DNA of 16,511 nucleotides from JBFLVU01 sp964589625 (GCA_964589625.1 CAZPSH010000046.1:1-16511); one strand, 5' to 3'; shown: positions 1 to 6,918, counted from the first letter of the stretch. Notes: generated by a model not told the origin, from the sequence alone. Translations and numbers: made by a program.

Positions 1-39
1 GCGCTTTGTTCTTCGTCATGGTGTCCACCCCGAAAGAGG

Positions 40-68
40 GGGCCGGCGGGCCCGCGGCCCGCCGGCCC
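40..68 (-). terminator. Strong GC-rich hairpin after the secreted CBM/TIG gene
   Basis: A perfect 12-bp inverted repeat (40-51 with 57-68) encloses a 5-nt loop. It starts 9 nt after the stop codon of the minus-strand gene that ends at 78. A smaller overlapping CCCC/GGGG pairing follows at 28-41. No T tract follows on the minus strand, so it is either a non-canonical intrinsic terminator of a high-GC genome or a 3'-end stabiliser. Its position just past a stop codon supports a transcript-end role. Confidence 0.6.
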
Positions 69-77
69 AAGAGAGCG

Positions 78-2246
78 TCAGTGCTTGTACAGGAAGGTGA
101 TCTGGCCCGCGAAGAGCGTCGCGCCCGTGCACGCCTGCTGGACGATCACGTCGTACTTGCTCTGGGTTTCGTTGGCCGCCCCGGGCTCAATGTACACGTA
201 GAAGCCCAACCTGTGCTCGGTGACGACGCCGCCTCCGGGGGGCGTTGTATCCAGATGCACATGATAGGGAATCGCCTTCAGCTTGGTCTCGTCTCCGGCG
301 TTCAAGGAGGCGCTGAAGGAGATGTCTTCGTTCTGGCCCGTCTTGGCCGTCAGCCAATCGGTCCTGTGGTAGGTGCCGGGAGGGGGCGCCGACGTGTAGG
401 TGAAGGGGCCCTGGAAGACGCCGCAGGGCGCCTGGAACGAACAGACATACGAAAGCGCTGAGCGGGATTCGGCCGTCAGCCCGTCCGCCGTCGTGGCCTG
501 GACGCGGACCGCGCCCACGGGGTGGGCCGGCGCCGTGGCGAAGAGGCTCGTGCCGTCGGAGCTACCCGAAAGTCCGGACCACGAGACGGTCTCACCCGCG
601 CTCCGCACCGAGGCGATGCGCTTCAGGTTGGCGCCGCTCAGGACGATCTGGTTGGAGGTCACGGGGCCGCCGCAACCGGAGACCCCGCCCACGGAATCGG
701 CCCAAGTGGGGCTGAGGCGCGATAGGGATGGCGAATCGGTTTCATCTGGGGGGCTGAACTGCAAGAAGTTGTCGATCTGGGTCTTGTACTGGGGAATCCG
801 GGGGCTGAGCGTCCCGTCCAGGGACACGTTGTCCGGGTTGAGGAAGACGGCCGACAGGGGAGTCTGGGTGGGAATGCAGGGGGTGGCCGGCGTGCAGATC
901 GCCGGCGCGCCGTCGTCGGACCAGGTGCCGTTCCAGATGAGGTTCACCGGCGGCGAGGCGCAGGGGGTCCCCGGGGCGGGGTTGAGCGTGCTCCGGAGGA
1001 CCTTCACCTTGGTGTTGGCGGAGTCCTTGACGAAGACGAGCGGGTGCACGAAGTCCTGGTCCGGGCGGTCGCCGCATCTCGGAGGGTTCGCGTTGGGCCG
1101 GTACTTGGTGAAGGTGGCCATCCCCGTCGCCCGGACGCTGAAGGTCTCCCCGCCCAGGACGCTCGGGGTGGCGCTCGATAGGAGCTGAACCCCCGATACG
1201 GGCGACGGGAAGCCGTACCAGAAGCCCTTCTCCTGCCCGGCGGCGTTGAAGTGATATTCGATGGAGGCGGCCTTCTTTCCGTTGCTCGCCTTGACCTTCA
1301 CCGAAGCGGAGCCAAGGTAGTTTTTTCCGCCGGGTGAATCGGGGACCGTGCACGAGAGGACGCCGGTGGCCGTGGCGGGGTTATAGGACCGGGAGAGGAC
1401 GGAGGCCAACTTGCTGGAGGATCTCGGAATCTTGAACTTCACGACCGCCGAGGAGAACTCCGCCTGGGTAAAGCCGGTTGTCGTGATGGTGACGGTCTGA
1501 TGGGCGGGATACCCGCAGGAACACGTGTTGGGAACGTCGTGGTGCGGCGTGATGTCCACGAAGTCGATGCCGGGTGAACTCTCGTAGGGCATGTCCCCGT
1601 CCTCGTCCGGGACCGTGTCGGGCGGATCGGGCGGGTCCGTGGGAAGCATCATGGCCCGCTGGGGAGGCTCGAGCTGAACCTCGTCGAGAAGGTAGGTGGT
1701 TGGCCACGCGTGAGGACCTGTGGTGGCCTCGAATTCGAGATAATAGTCGCGGCCGGGGAGAAGCCCCAGGTCACCCGACGACAGGGGGTAACGGAAGAAC
1801 TCCCACGTTTCGGTTTCTGGAGTTACGACCGCGATTGGCACGGAGTTCCCCGTTTCTGCGTCCACCAACTGGACTCGGAGCGAGTCTAACTTACCGCCGC
1901 CATGCGACTGTGCGACCGCCATGCAGTGGAAGGACAGAATCGAGCCGTCGTAGTAGGCGGGCAGCCCGCCAACGAACTGGCTGAGCGTATCCACCGTGCC
2001 CCTGGCGCCGCCCAGCACGGCGGCGCATTCGCCGCTGAAGGCGCCATCGCTTCCCACCGGCCGGATCAACATGTTTCCAGCCGACGACTCCTGGTTCCAA
2101 TAGATCCGTGAAGACTCCCCCTCAAACCCTCCCCCTCTGATCCAATTCGTTGCCGGGACCGTTTGCGCCCCAACCAAAGTCCATCCGACAACCATCATCG
2201 CCGCCAGCACCCCCGCGGGCAACCGGCGATCCTGTGCAAACTTCAT
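78..2246 (-). CDS. Secreted protein with CBM4/9-like jelly roll and TIG-like domain
   Basis: A 722-residue exported protein of unknown specific role, probably an extracellular or surface-attached binding protein. Residues 1-27 form a signal peptide: a basic start, a hydrophobic core, then cleavage near VGAQ. Residues about 34-194 read like a CBM4/9-type jelly roll, opening with NWIRGGGFEGE and closing with LLDEVQLEPP, a pattern typical of that fold. A Pro/Asp-rich linker follows (about 200-220). The middle is beta-rich with scattered cysteines. Around 535-610 a stretch with the segment VLSGANLKRIASV resembles an IPT/TIG immunoglobulin-like domain. No catalytic motif is visible. The ATG at 2246 is supported by GGGAGGT about 5 nt upstream. 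Base composition is visibly less GC-rich than in the large operon. It has its own promoter (2520-2548), so it is probably monocistronic. The domain names are pattern recognition, not profile hits. Confidence 0.85.
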   Translation of the reverse strand: MKFAQDRRLPAGVLAAMMVVGWTLVGAQTVPATNWIRGGGFEGESSRIYWNQESSAGNMLIRPVGSDGAFSGECAAVLGGARGTVDTLSQFVGGLPAYYDGSILSFHCMAVAQSHGGGKLDSLRVQLVDAETGNSVPIAVVTPETETWEFFRYPLSSGDLGLLPGRDYYLEFEATTGPHAWPTTYLLDEVQLEPPQRAMMLPTDPPDPPDTVPDEDGDMPYESSPGIDFVDITPHHDVPNTCSCGYPAHQTVTITTTGFTQAEFSSAVVKFKIPRSSSKLASVLSRSYNPATATGVLSCTVPDSPGGKNYLGSASVKVKASNGKKAASIEYHFNAAGQEKGFWYGFPSPVSGVQLLSSATPSVLGGETFSVRATGMATFTKYRPNANPPRCGDRPDQDFVHPLVFVKDSANTKVKVLRSTLNPAPGTPCASPPVNLIWNGTWSDDGAPAICTPATPCIPTQTPLSAVFLNPDNVSLDGTLSPRIPQYKTQIDNFLQFSPPDETDSPSLSRLSPTWADSVGGVSGCGGPVTSNQIVLSGANLKRIASVRSAGETVSWSGLSGSSDGTSLFATAPAHPVGAVRVQATTADGLTAESRSALSYVCSFQAPCGVFQGPFTYTSAPPPGTYHRTDWLTAKTGQNEDISFSASLNAGDETKLKAIPYHVHLDTTPPGGGVVTEHRLGFYVYIEPGAANETQSKYDVIVQQACTGATLFAGQITFLYKH

Positions 2247-2513
2247 GGGTTACCTCCCATCCATGGATCCCTTGAACGCAAAAACCCACTCAAGTCCTAC
2301 ATGCCACGGATTCGTGGGGGAGGAGCCCTTGGCCCGCCCGGGCTGACCATCCGCCGGACGGCGGTTCGCGTGACCTTTCGTCCAACGGTATTACGGGCGG
2401 GCGGGCGGGCGGGCGGGCGGGCGGGCGGACGCAAAGGTCGTGCCACCTCCTCCGGCACACACAGTCTTCGAACGCCGGTCGGGTTCTGCACCCGCAACGC
2501 GAGGCGGCTCATG
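2247..2513 (-). promoter_or_regulatory. Long structured 5' leader of the secreted-protein gene
   Basis: About 267 nt separate the predicted transcription start (about 2513) from the ATG at 2246. On the minus-strand RNA it holds a GGGT/ACCC hairpin (2481-2493), a GTGCC/GGCAC hairpin whose loop exposes GGAGGAGG (2440-2458), the GCCC tandem repeat (2394-2428) and a CCACG/CGTGG hairpin (2304-2317). I do not recognise a known riboswitch class here. Length and structure suggest post-transcriptional control, but this is inference. Confidence 0.4.
2394..2428. repeat. Tetranucleotide repeat (CGGG)8 with partial ninth copy
   Basis: Eight uninterrupted CGGG units plus CGG run from 2394 to 2428. The plus strand has eight G-triplets spaced by single cytosines, a textbook G-quadruplex-capable motif. 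The plus strand is the template strand for the minus-strand leader in which the repeat lies, about 150 nt upstream of the ATG of the secreted-protein gene. Short tandem repeats of this kind change copy number by slippage. Confidence 0.95.
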
Positions 2514-2519
2514 CGGCAA

Positions 2520-2548
2520 AGTCTACCGATGTCACCTCTTCTTGTCAA
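2520..2548 (-). promoter_or_regulatory. Sigma-70-like promoter for the secreted-protein gene
   Basis: On the minus strand a perfect -35 box TTGACA (2548-2543) is followed after exactly 17 nt by TAGACT (2525-2520), which matches the -10 consensus at four of six positions including the key T-A and final T. The predicted start is near 2513. It is the best promoter upstream of the gene that starts at 2246. Confidence 0.65.
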
Positions 2549-2746
2549 CGGGCAGGCCGAAAACGGGCCGCCCGGTCCCATCGGGGGAGGAACGGGGAGG
2601 CGGTCTCGGCCCGGTAGGCAAGGGTCCACCCGGGCCCGTCGGGGCAGGGCTCGGCCTCGTCGCGGCGGCCCGCGAGAACCCACTTGCGCCATAGCCGGAG
2701 GCCGACCTGCTCCGCTCCCGGAAGGAACACGGCCCCTCCAGCGGAA

Positions 2747-2772
2747 GGGGGGCGCGGTCGCCCGCGCCCCCC
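2747..2772 (-). terminator. Second GC hairpin downstream of the chalcone-isomerase-like gene
   Basis: A perfect 11-bp stem (2747-2757 with 2762-2772) closes a 4-nt loop, TCGC. It lies 44 nt beyond the stop codon of the minus-strand gene and directly after the smaller hairpin at 2785-2803. No T run follows. It may back up termination or protect the transcript 3' end. Confidence 0.4.
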
Positions 2773-2784
2773 GAATTCAAACCG

Positions 2785-2803
2785 CGGCGGCTTGGAGCCG
2801 CCG
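2785..2803 (-). terminator. Likely terminator of the dgt / chalcone-isomerase-like unit
   Basis: An 8-bp perfect stem (2785-2792 with 2796-2803) has a 3-nt loop, 12 nt after the stop codon. On the minus strand it is followed by CGGTTTG, a weak T tract. Position and shape suit an intrinsic terminator. Confidence 0.5.
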
Positions 2804-2815
2804 GGACCCGCCCGC

Positions 2816-3385
2816 CTACTTGCCGAGCAGTCCGTTCTTGAGCTCCTCGTTGGGAGGGCTCTGGCCCAGCCAGATGGAGAAGAGCGCGTCGGCGAAGTCC
2901 TTTCCCTCGATGACGCCCATCTCCTGTCCCTTGATCTCGACCTTCGTGCCCGCGCCCGGAACGTAGGTAAGGACCGCCCGGTCGCCGGTCTTCATGTCGG
3001 ACCAGAAGCCGTTGAACTTGTCGATGCGCGGCTTGAGGGCGGCGGCCTTGTCGCCTGAGTTCTTCGTGAAGCCCTCGTTCCAGCCCTCCAGGAGCTTGTC
3101 CTTTCCGACCTCCTTGTAGAGGAAGTGCATGACGAGCTGCTTGGGCGCGTCAGCCGCCACGAGCTTGGCCGGGTCCGTGGATTTCTCCGCCACGTAGAGG
3201 CCCGCCACGTAAACCTTCACGTGGATGAAGGCCACCTTCTTGATCCTCGCGCCCATTCCGTTGAGGTGGAGCGTCGCGCCTCCGACGCTCACCGTGTTTG
3301 GCAGGCTCACTCCCTCCAGTTCGGCGGCCACCGCCGCCAGACCCAACACCGCCACCGCCAGAAGCACCAGCACCCACTTCCTCAT
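2816..3385 (-). CDS. Secreted chalcone-isomerase-like protein
   Basis: A 189-residue protein of the bacterial chalcone-isomerase-like group (Pfam Chalcone_3 type). These share the chalcone isomerase fold but are not known to make flavonoids; their biochemical role is largely unsettled, with fatty-acid or ligand binding proposed. Residues 1-20 are a signal peptide (MRKWVLVLLAVAVLGLAAVA), so it is probably periplasmic. Family-typical stretches follow: LHLNGMGARIKKVAFIHVKV, VYVAGLYVAEKS, the VMHFLYKEV segment, a YVPGAGTKVEIKGQ hairpin and the closing FADALFSIWLGQSPP. Length suits a single complete domain. I chose the ATG at 3385 because AAGGAGGT lies 5 nt upstream and the signal peptide starts there; an upstream in-frame start at 3439 lacks both. 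It lies 61 nt downstream of dgt and is probably cotranscribed with it. Confidence 0.9.
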   Translation of the reverse strand: MRKWVLVLLAVAVLGLAAVAAELEGVSLPNTVSVGGATLHLNGMGARIKKVAFIHVKVYVAGLYVAEKSTDPAKLVAADAPKQLVMHFLYKEVGKDKLLEGWNEGFTKNSGDKAAALKPRIDKFNGFWSDMKTGDRAVLTYVPGAGTKVEIKGQEMGVIEGKDFADALFSIWLGQSPPNEELKNGLLGK

Positions 3386-3446
3386 GGCTACCTCCTTGTC
3401 CGATGCGTCCACTCTAGCCCCCGCCGCCCCCTGGGGCAAGCCCGGG

Positions 3447-4754
3447 TCAATACAGCGATGTGATCCCGCGCTCCTCGGGTTCGTACAGGACGCGGTAGAA
3501 CTCGCCCGCGAAGCGGTCCGTCATCCCCCCGAGGAAATCCACCACCACCCCGTAGCGGGCGACGGGATCGCGGGCCTCCTCCACCCGGGCGCGGGTGGCC
3601 AGGGGCAGGAGGCGGATGGAGACGGACCTCGGTTCCAGAAGGTCGCGGGTCAGGCTCTCGAAGAGCCGCTCGATGATGGACGCCGCCTTGGCCGACATGC
3701 GCTCCACCACGGGGTGCGTGTACACCCGGGAGAAGAGCATCTCCCGCATGGCCCGCACGGCGGAGGCCATGGAGGGAGAAAAGTCCACCACGGGCTCGCG
3801 GCTCCCGACGACCTCCTCGGGATTTATGAGCCGGGAAAGGCGCGGGGAGGAGGAGGCGATCACGTCGCCGATGAGCAGGTCGATCATGTTCCGGACGAGG
3901 AGGCGGGCCCAGAGGATGGAGTCCTTCTCCCAGTCCGGCGCCCCGTCGTGGGCCCGGTCCCACGCCGCCATGAGGAGGGGATTGTTCAGGTCCCGGAGCT
4001 CCTCCACCTTGAGAAACCTCACGCGGAGGGCGTCCTCCAGGTCGTGGGTCACCCACGCGATCTGGTCGGCGATGTTGACGATCTGGGCCTCGACGGAACA
4101 TCCCGCCGTGTCGAGGTACTCCCGCCGGATGCGTCCCGCCTCTTCCGGCTCGCTCGCCTCCAGGGGGTACGGGAGGGCCGGGTCGTCGTAGGCCGTGTGG
4201 TGCTTGAGGATGGCGTGGAGGGCGGGGCGGCTGAGGTTCAGCCCCGGAAACTCTGCGTACCGCTTCTCGAGGCGGCTCACGATGCGGTAGGACTGAAAGT
4301 TCTGCTCGAAGGCCTTGCGCCCCGGCGGGCGGGCCAGCCCGAGCCTCCGGTCCAGGAGGTCGGCGTAGAGGGCGTCCAGGGCGTCCTCGCCCCGGTGGCC
4401 GAAAGGCGGATGGCCCAGGTCGTGGGCGTAGGCCACGGTTTCGCAGAGGTCCTCGTTGGCCCTCAGGGCGCAGGCCAGGCCGCGGGCCACCTGGGAGACC
4501 TCAAGGGTGTGGGTGAGCCGGGTCCGGTAGAAGTCCCCCTCGTGGACCACGAAGACCTGCGTCTTGTACCCCAGCCGCCGGAAGGCTTCCGAGTGGAGGA
4601 GGCGGTCCCTGTCCTGTTGGAAGTGGGTCCGGTTCCCGGGATGGCGGTGGGGGAACTCGTGAGAGACCCCGGGCGAACAGGCCACGGCCCACGGCGCCAG
4701 GAGGGCGTTCCGCAGTGCGCAAACCGGCGAGCAGCGATCGGGGTGTTCGCCCAT
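3447..4754 (-). CDS. dgt: HD-domain deoxyguanosinetriphosphate triphosphohydrolase (dGTPase-like)
   Basis: A 435-residue cytosolic enzyme predicted to hydrolyse dNTPs, classically dGTP, to the deoxynucleoside plus tripolyphosphate. The dGTPase signature is clear: QQDRDRLLHSEAFRRLGYKT (about 46-65), RTRLTHTLEVSQVAR with H82, AYAHDLGHPPFGHRGEDAL with the metal-binding pair H111-D112, and the distal metal ligand D230 in IVNIADQIAWVTHDLEDA. This is the complete HD set H...HD...D. The QNFQSYRIVSRLE segment and C-terminal helices also fit the family, and the length is normal. The ATG at 4754 follows AAGGAG at good spacing; the frame is open further upstream to 4913 but that extension is Arg/Pro-rich and unrelated to the family. 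It is probably transcribed with the chalcone-isomerase-like gene from the divergent intergenic region. Confidence 0.95.
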   Translation of the reverse strand: MGEHPDRCSPVCALRNALLAPWAVACSPGVSHEFPHRHPGNRTHFQQDRDRLLHSEAFRRLGYKTQVFVVHEGDFYRTRLTHTLEVSQVARGLACALRANEDLCETVAYAHDLGHPPFGHRGEDALDALYADLLDRRLGLARPPGRKAFEQNFQSYRIVSRLEKRYAEFPGLNLSRPALHAILKHHTAYDDPALPYPLEASEPEEAGRIRREYLDTAGCSVEAQIVNIADQIAWVTHDLEDALRVRFLKVEELRDLNNPLLMAAWDRAHDGAPDWEKDSILWARLLVRNMIDLLIGDVIASSSPRLSRLINPEEVVGSREPVVDFSPSMASAVRAMREMLFSRVYTHPVVERMSAKAASIIERLFESLTRDLLEPRSVSIRLLPLATRARVEEARDPVARYGVVVDFLGGMTDRFAGEFYRVLYEPEERGITSLY

Positions 4755-4776
4755 GGCGCTCCTTTCCTCTTCATGT

Positions 4777-4806
4777 AGTGTACGGCACGGGGAGGGATCG
4801 CGAAAG
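4777..4806 (-). promoter_or_regulatory. Candidate promoter for dgt
   Basis: TACACT (minus strand, 4782-4777) is a fair -10 box about 22 nt upstream of the dgt ATG. A poor -35-like TTTCGC sits 17 nt before it. If correct the leader would be very short. The assignment rests mainly on the -10 match and position. Confidence 0.3.
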
Positions 4807-4844
4807 GGGGGCGCCTGCGCTCTTTGCCCCGGGCGAAGCACAGC

Positions 4845-4856
4845 GGCGCGCGCGCC
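4845..4856. promoter_or_regulatory. Perfect 12-bp GC palindrome abutting the -35 box
   Basis: GGCGCGCGCGCC is self-complementary over all 12 bases and ends exactly one base before the TTGACA box at 4857. This is where an operator for a dimeric regulator could sit. A run of GC dinucleotides in a GC-rich genome can be palindromic by chance, so the operator role is only a suggestion. Confidence 0.3.
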
Positions 4857-4883
4857 TTGACAGGGTGATGCCCCCCCTATAGT
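4857..4883 (+). promoter_or_regulatory. Sigma-70-like promoter of the seven-gene operon
   Basis: A perfect TTGACA (4857-4862) is followed after 15 nt by TATAGT (4878-4883), five of six matches to the -10 consensus. TAGTTT at 4880-4885 would give a 17-nt spacer with a poorer box. The -10 is flanked by C7 and G5 runs that can pair around it. It points at the metalloprotease gene starting at 4931, and no comparable promoter is obvious inside the operon. Confidence 0.65.
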
Positions 4884-4930
4884 TTGGGGGAGTCGGCAGG
4901 GACGAAGGCCCATCGGGAAGCGGGGAGCGA

Positions 4931-5410
4931 ATGGGAGCGGGAACGAAGCGCCTGCTCGTTTTTTTGGATGGTGTCCCCTGGTGCGCCTCCCTGGCGGATT
5001 CGGTGTGGCCCCTCCGCCCCGCCACGGAGGACGTGGCGCCCTGGTCCGCCTCCGCCGCCGCCAGAGGCCCCGAGGCCCTTCTGGACTGGCTCTCGGGCCG
5101 CTCCTCCCGGCGCCCCCTCTTGGGGCTCACGGCATGGGCGCTCTACGATGCGGGGCAGATTCCCCTCCGCGGCCTCTCCCGCGCGGGGACGGGAGTCGCC
5201 CTGGCCTCCGCCCACGGCCTCTCTCTCGAGGAGCTTGCGGGAGTGGTCCGACACGAAGTCGCCCACTCCCTGGGCCTCCCCCACTGTGACACCTGGTCCT
5301 GCGCCCTCTCGCCGCGGCCCTTCCCCCTGCCCGTCTCCGACCGCGCCGCCGGCCTCTGCCCGCCCTGCGAGGCGCGATGGCGTACGGCAATCGAAGGAGG
5401 CGCGGCGTGA
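4931..5410 (+). CDS. Archaemetzincin-type zinc metalloprotease
   Basis: A 159-residue compact metalloprotease of the archaemetzincin group (peptidase family M54). The extended zinc site HEVAHSLGLPHC spans residues 108-119: H108, H112 and H118 would bind the catalytic zinc and E109 is the general base. The hallmark second cysteine cluster follows: C119-x4-C124, then CPPC at 143-146, which in this family binds a structural zinc. Known archaemetzincins have a methionine two residues after the second cysteine, forming the Met-turn; here the residue is leucine (L126), and the spacer to CPPC is 16 rather than about 17. No signal peptide is seen, so it is probably cytosolic. It is slightly short for the family. 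It is the first gene of the operon, and its TGA overlaps the GTG of the next gene. The start is preceded by GGGGAG at tight spacing, so its exact position is less certain. Confidence 0.85.
   Translation: MGAGTKRLLVFLDGVPWCASLADSVWPLRPATEDVAPWSASAAARGPEALLDWLSGRSSRRPLLGLTAWALYDAGQIPLRGLSRAGTGVALASAHGLSLEELAGVVRHEVAHSLGLPHCDTWSCALSPRPFPLPVSDRAAGLCPPCEARWRTAIEGGAA
5394..5400 (+). promoter_or_regulatory. Ribosome binding site that decides a GTG start
   Basis: AAGGAGG lies 6 nt before the GTG at 5407. That GTG overlaps the TGA of the metalloprotease gene by 4 bp in the usual GTGA arrangement. The in-frame ATG at 5377 has no such site and would put a string of arginines before the signal peptide. 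Confidence 0.75.
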
Positions 5411-6918
5411 GGCGGCGCGGGGCGGCGGCCCTGCTGGCGGCCCTGCTCTCCGCCGGCTGGGCGAGCGCGGCGCCCCGGCCCTACCAGGGAGACGGCGCCT
5501 GCCTCTCCTGCCACCAGAGGAGCATCCCCGTCCTCCCCGACCGGCCCTGCCTCTCCTGCCACCAGGGCAACATGGATTTCCTTCGATCGGTCCACCCGGG
5601 GAGCCCTCGCGGAGAGTTTCTCACCTCCGCGGCTCTGGGCCTGGCCGGCCCCGTCGCCCCCCTCGGCGCGGCCTTGCTCCTGCGCGCCCTCCCTGGCGGC
5701 CAGCCCCCTCCGGCGCCGCCGCCCATTCCGGCCGCCGCTGTACCGGACGCGATCCTCGCGGCCCGAGGACACGCCTGCGACCTGCGGGCGGTCTTCTCCC
5801 CCGACGGAGGAGCGGTCCTCTTCGGCCGGCGCGGGCCCGACACGACGGGAGACGGCGCCGTGGACCTGCGGGACGGGCAGGCCCTCTTCCTCCTGGGCCG
5901 GAATTGGGAGGCGCCGCGCCGGCTGACGGGCTACGTGCTGGACTTCGCCCCGGCCATGGCCGCCTGGTCCCCGGACGGGTCCCGCTTCGTTGTGCCTTTG
6001 CCCCTCTCCGACACGGACGGAGACGGCGCGGTCGCCTACTCGGACCGCCATGGGCTGGCGCTCTTCGACCGCCGCGGAACCCGCCTGGCCGCCCTCCCAC
6101 CGGAGGCGGCCGACGCCGTGGACCCGTTCTTCTCACCGGACGGGAACCGAATCGCTTTCGTGGAGGGAGGCGCCCTGCGCGTGTGGACCCCGGCTTCCGG
6201 CTCCCTGGAAACGGTGCTTCCGGACGACGGCAGCACCTTCCCCCGCCTGGCCGGCTGGGCCGGCGATCCGCCCGTGCCCGTCTTCACACGGGGCGAGGTG
6301 TACGCCGCCGCCGACCGCTCCGGGGACCGGCGCCGGCTGCTTCCGCCGCGCCCGTTGGAGGCGGTCGTCGCCGGGAAGTCGGGTCCCGTCTCTCGGGCTC
6401 CTTCCGGAGAACGATGGAGCCGCGGGGCCGCCTCGAAGGGGACCGCCCTCTGCATGGTCCAGGCGGAATCGGGGCCCAGGCGGCTCGCCGCGTGGTCCGG
6501 CGGGACACCCTCCGCCGTCACCCCGCCCTCGCTTCACGTCTTCGCCTTTGCCCCGTCCAACGGGGAGGAGACGTGGGTTCTGGTGCGCGGGAAAGCGGAC
6601 CAGGCGCTCCTGGGCCGCGCGGCCGCGGGGCGCTTCGACTCCACGGAGGTCTTCTTCTCGCCCCACCTGCTGGGTCTGGCGTCGGGAGAGGGCTTCGCGG
6701 TGGCCTGCGGGCCCCGACCCGGCCGCCCGGACAGGCCCGTCGTGGTGTGGAGGGAGGACGGCGCCATTTTCCCCTTCGGCGCCGGTGGCCGCTGGTACCG
6801 GCCCTCGGCCGCCGGTTCTGCCGCGGCGGCCGTTCGCGTCCCGTCCGACACGGACGGGGATGCAGAGTGTACGCCGCTCGACCTCGGTGAACTCTGGATC
6901 GCCTGGGAGGTACCATGA
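5407..6918 (+). CDS. Exported di-haem-motif protein with PD40/TolB-like beta-propeller
   Basis: A 503-residue protein, probably envelope-located; its role is unknown. From the GTG start, residues 1-22 form a signal peptide ending in WASAAP. Two c-type haem sites follow closely, CLSCH at 32-36 and CLSCH at 48-52, each with CHQ after the pair. A hydrophobic stretch (about 72-95) and a Pro-rich linker lead to a propeller with repeated SPDG motifs (FSPDGG at 130, WSPDGS at 187, FFSPDGN at 241), typical of PD40/WD40-like blades. Three calcium-loop-like segments are embedded: DTTGDGAVDLRD (145-156), DTDGDGAVAYSD (202-213) and DTDGDAECTPLD near the C-terminus, each followed by a short hydrophobic strand. 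This suggests Ca2+ sites between blades. Covalent haem attachment is inferred from the motifs only. It overlaps both neighbours by 4 bp, implying translational coupling. Confidence 0.75.
   Translation: MRRRGAAALLAALLSAGWASAAPRPYQGDGACLSCHQRSIPVLPDRPCLSCHQGNMDFLRSVHPGSPRGEFLTSAALGLAGPVAPLGAALLLRALPGGQPPPAPPPIPAAAVPDAILAARGHACDLRAVFSPDGGAVLFGRRGPDTTGDGAVDLRDGQALFLLGRNWEAPRRLTGYVLDFAPAMAAWSPDGSRFVVPLPLSDTDGDGAVAYSDRHGLALFDRRGTRLAALPPEAADAVDPFFSPDGNRIAFVEGGALRVWTPASGSLETVLPDDGSTFPRLAGWAGDPPVPVFTRGEVYAAADRSGDRRRLLPPRPLEAVVAGKSGPVSRAPSGERWSRGAASKGTALCMVQAESGPRRLAAWSGGTPSAVTPPSLHVFAFAPSNGEETWVLVRGKADQALLGRAAAGRFDSTEVFFSPHLLGLASGEGFAVACGPRPGRPDRPVVVWREDGAIFPFGAGGRWYRPSAAGSAAAAVRVPSDTDGDAECTPLDLGELWIAWEVP

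Larger units (their letters stand above)
2549..2815. other. Intergenic region without a supportable gene
   Basis: This GC-rich stretch lies between the promoter of the CBM/TIG gene and the stop codon of the chalcone-isomerase-like gene. Open frames across it are compositionally biased (Pro/Arg/Gly) and lack recognisable protein features. It contains the two hairpins listed separately near 2747-2803 and several G-run or C-run patches, and nothing else that I can support. Confidence 0.5.

Noticed and set aside
2429..2530. c-di-GMP (GEMM) riboswitch suggested by GACGCAAAGG-like bases
   Set aside because: The motif is on the plus strand, opposite to the gene it would control, and the two paired helices of the class are not present.
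2163..2966. Plus-strand open frame of 267 codons through the intergenic region
   Set aside because: It includes the CGGG repeat as an Arg/Ala/Gly run, has no ribosome site and overlaps two minus-strand genes.
3386..3439. N-terminal extension of the chalcone-isomerase-like protein
   Set aside because: It would bury the signal peptide and includes the AAGGAGGT ribosome site of the better start.
3225..4778. Plus-strand open frame of 517 codons across dgt
   Set aside because: It mirrors dgt, whose HD motifs are complete, and its translation has no protein-like features.
4755..4913. 53-residue N-terminal extension of dGTPase
   Set aside because: No ribosome site, composition unlike the family, and it would cover the intergenic promoter region.
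5377..5406. ATG at 5377 as start of the haem/propeller protein
   Set aside because: The GTG at 5407 has AAGGAGG at 6 nt, gives a clean signal peptide and overlaps the upstream stop by 4 bp.
4884..6890. Plus-strand open frame of 668 codons overlapping the metalloprotease and propeller genes
   Set aside because: It is Pro/Arg/Gly-rich out-of-frame reading; the zinc motif, haem motifs and SPDG repeats are in the other frames.
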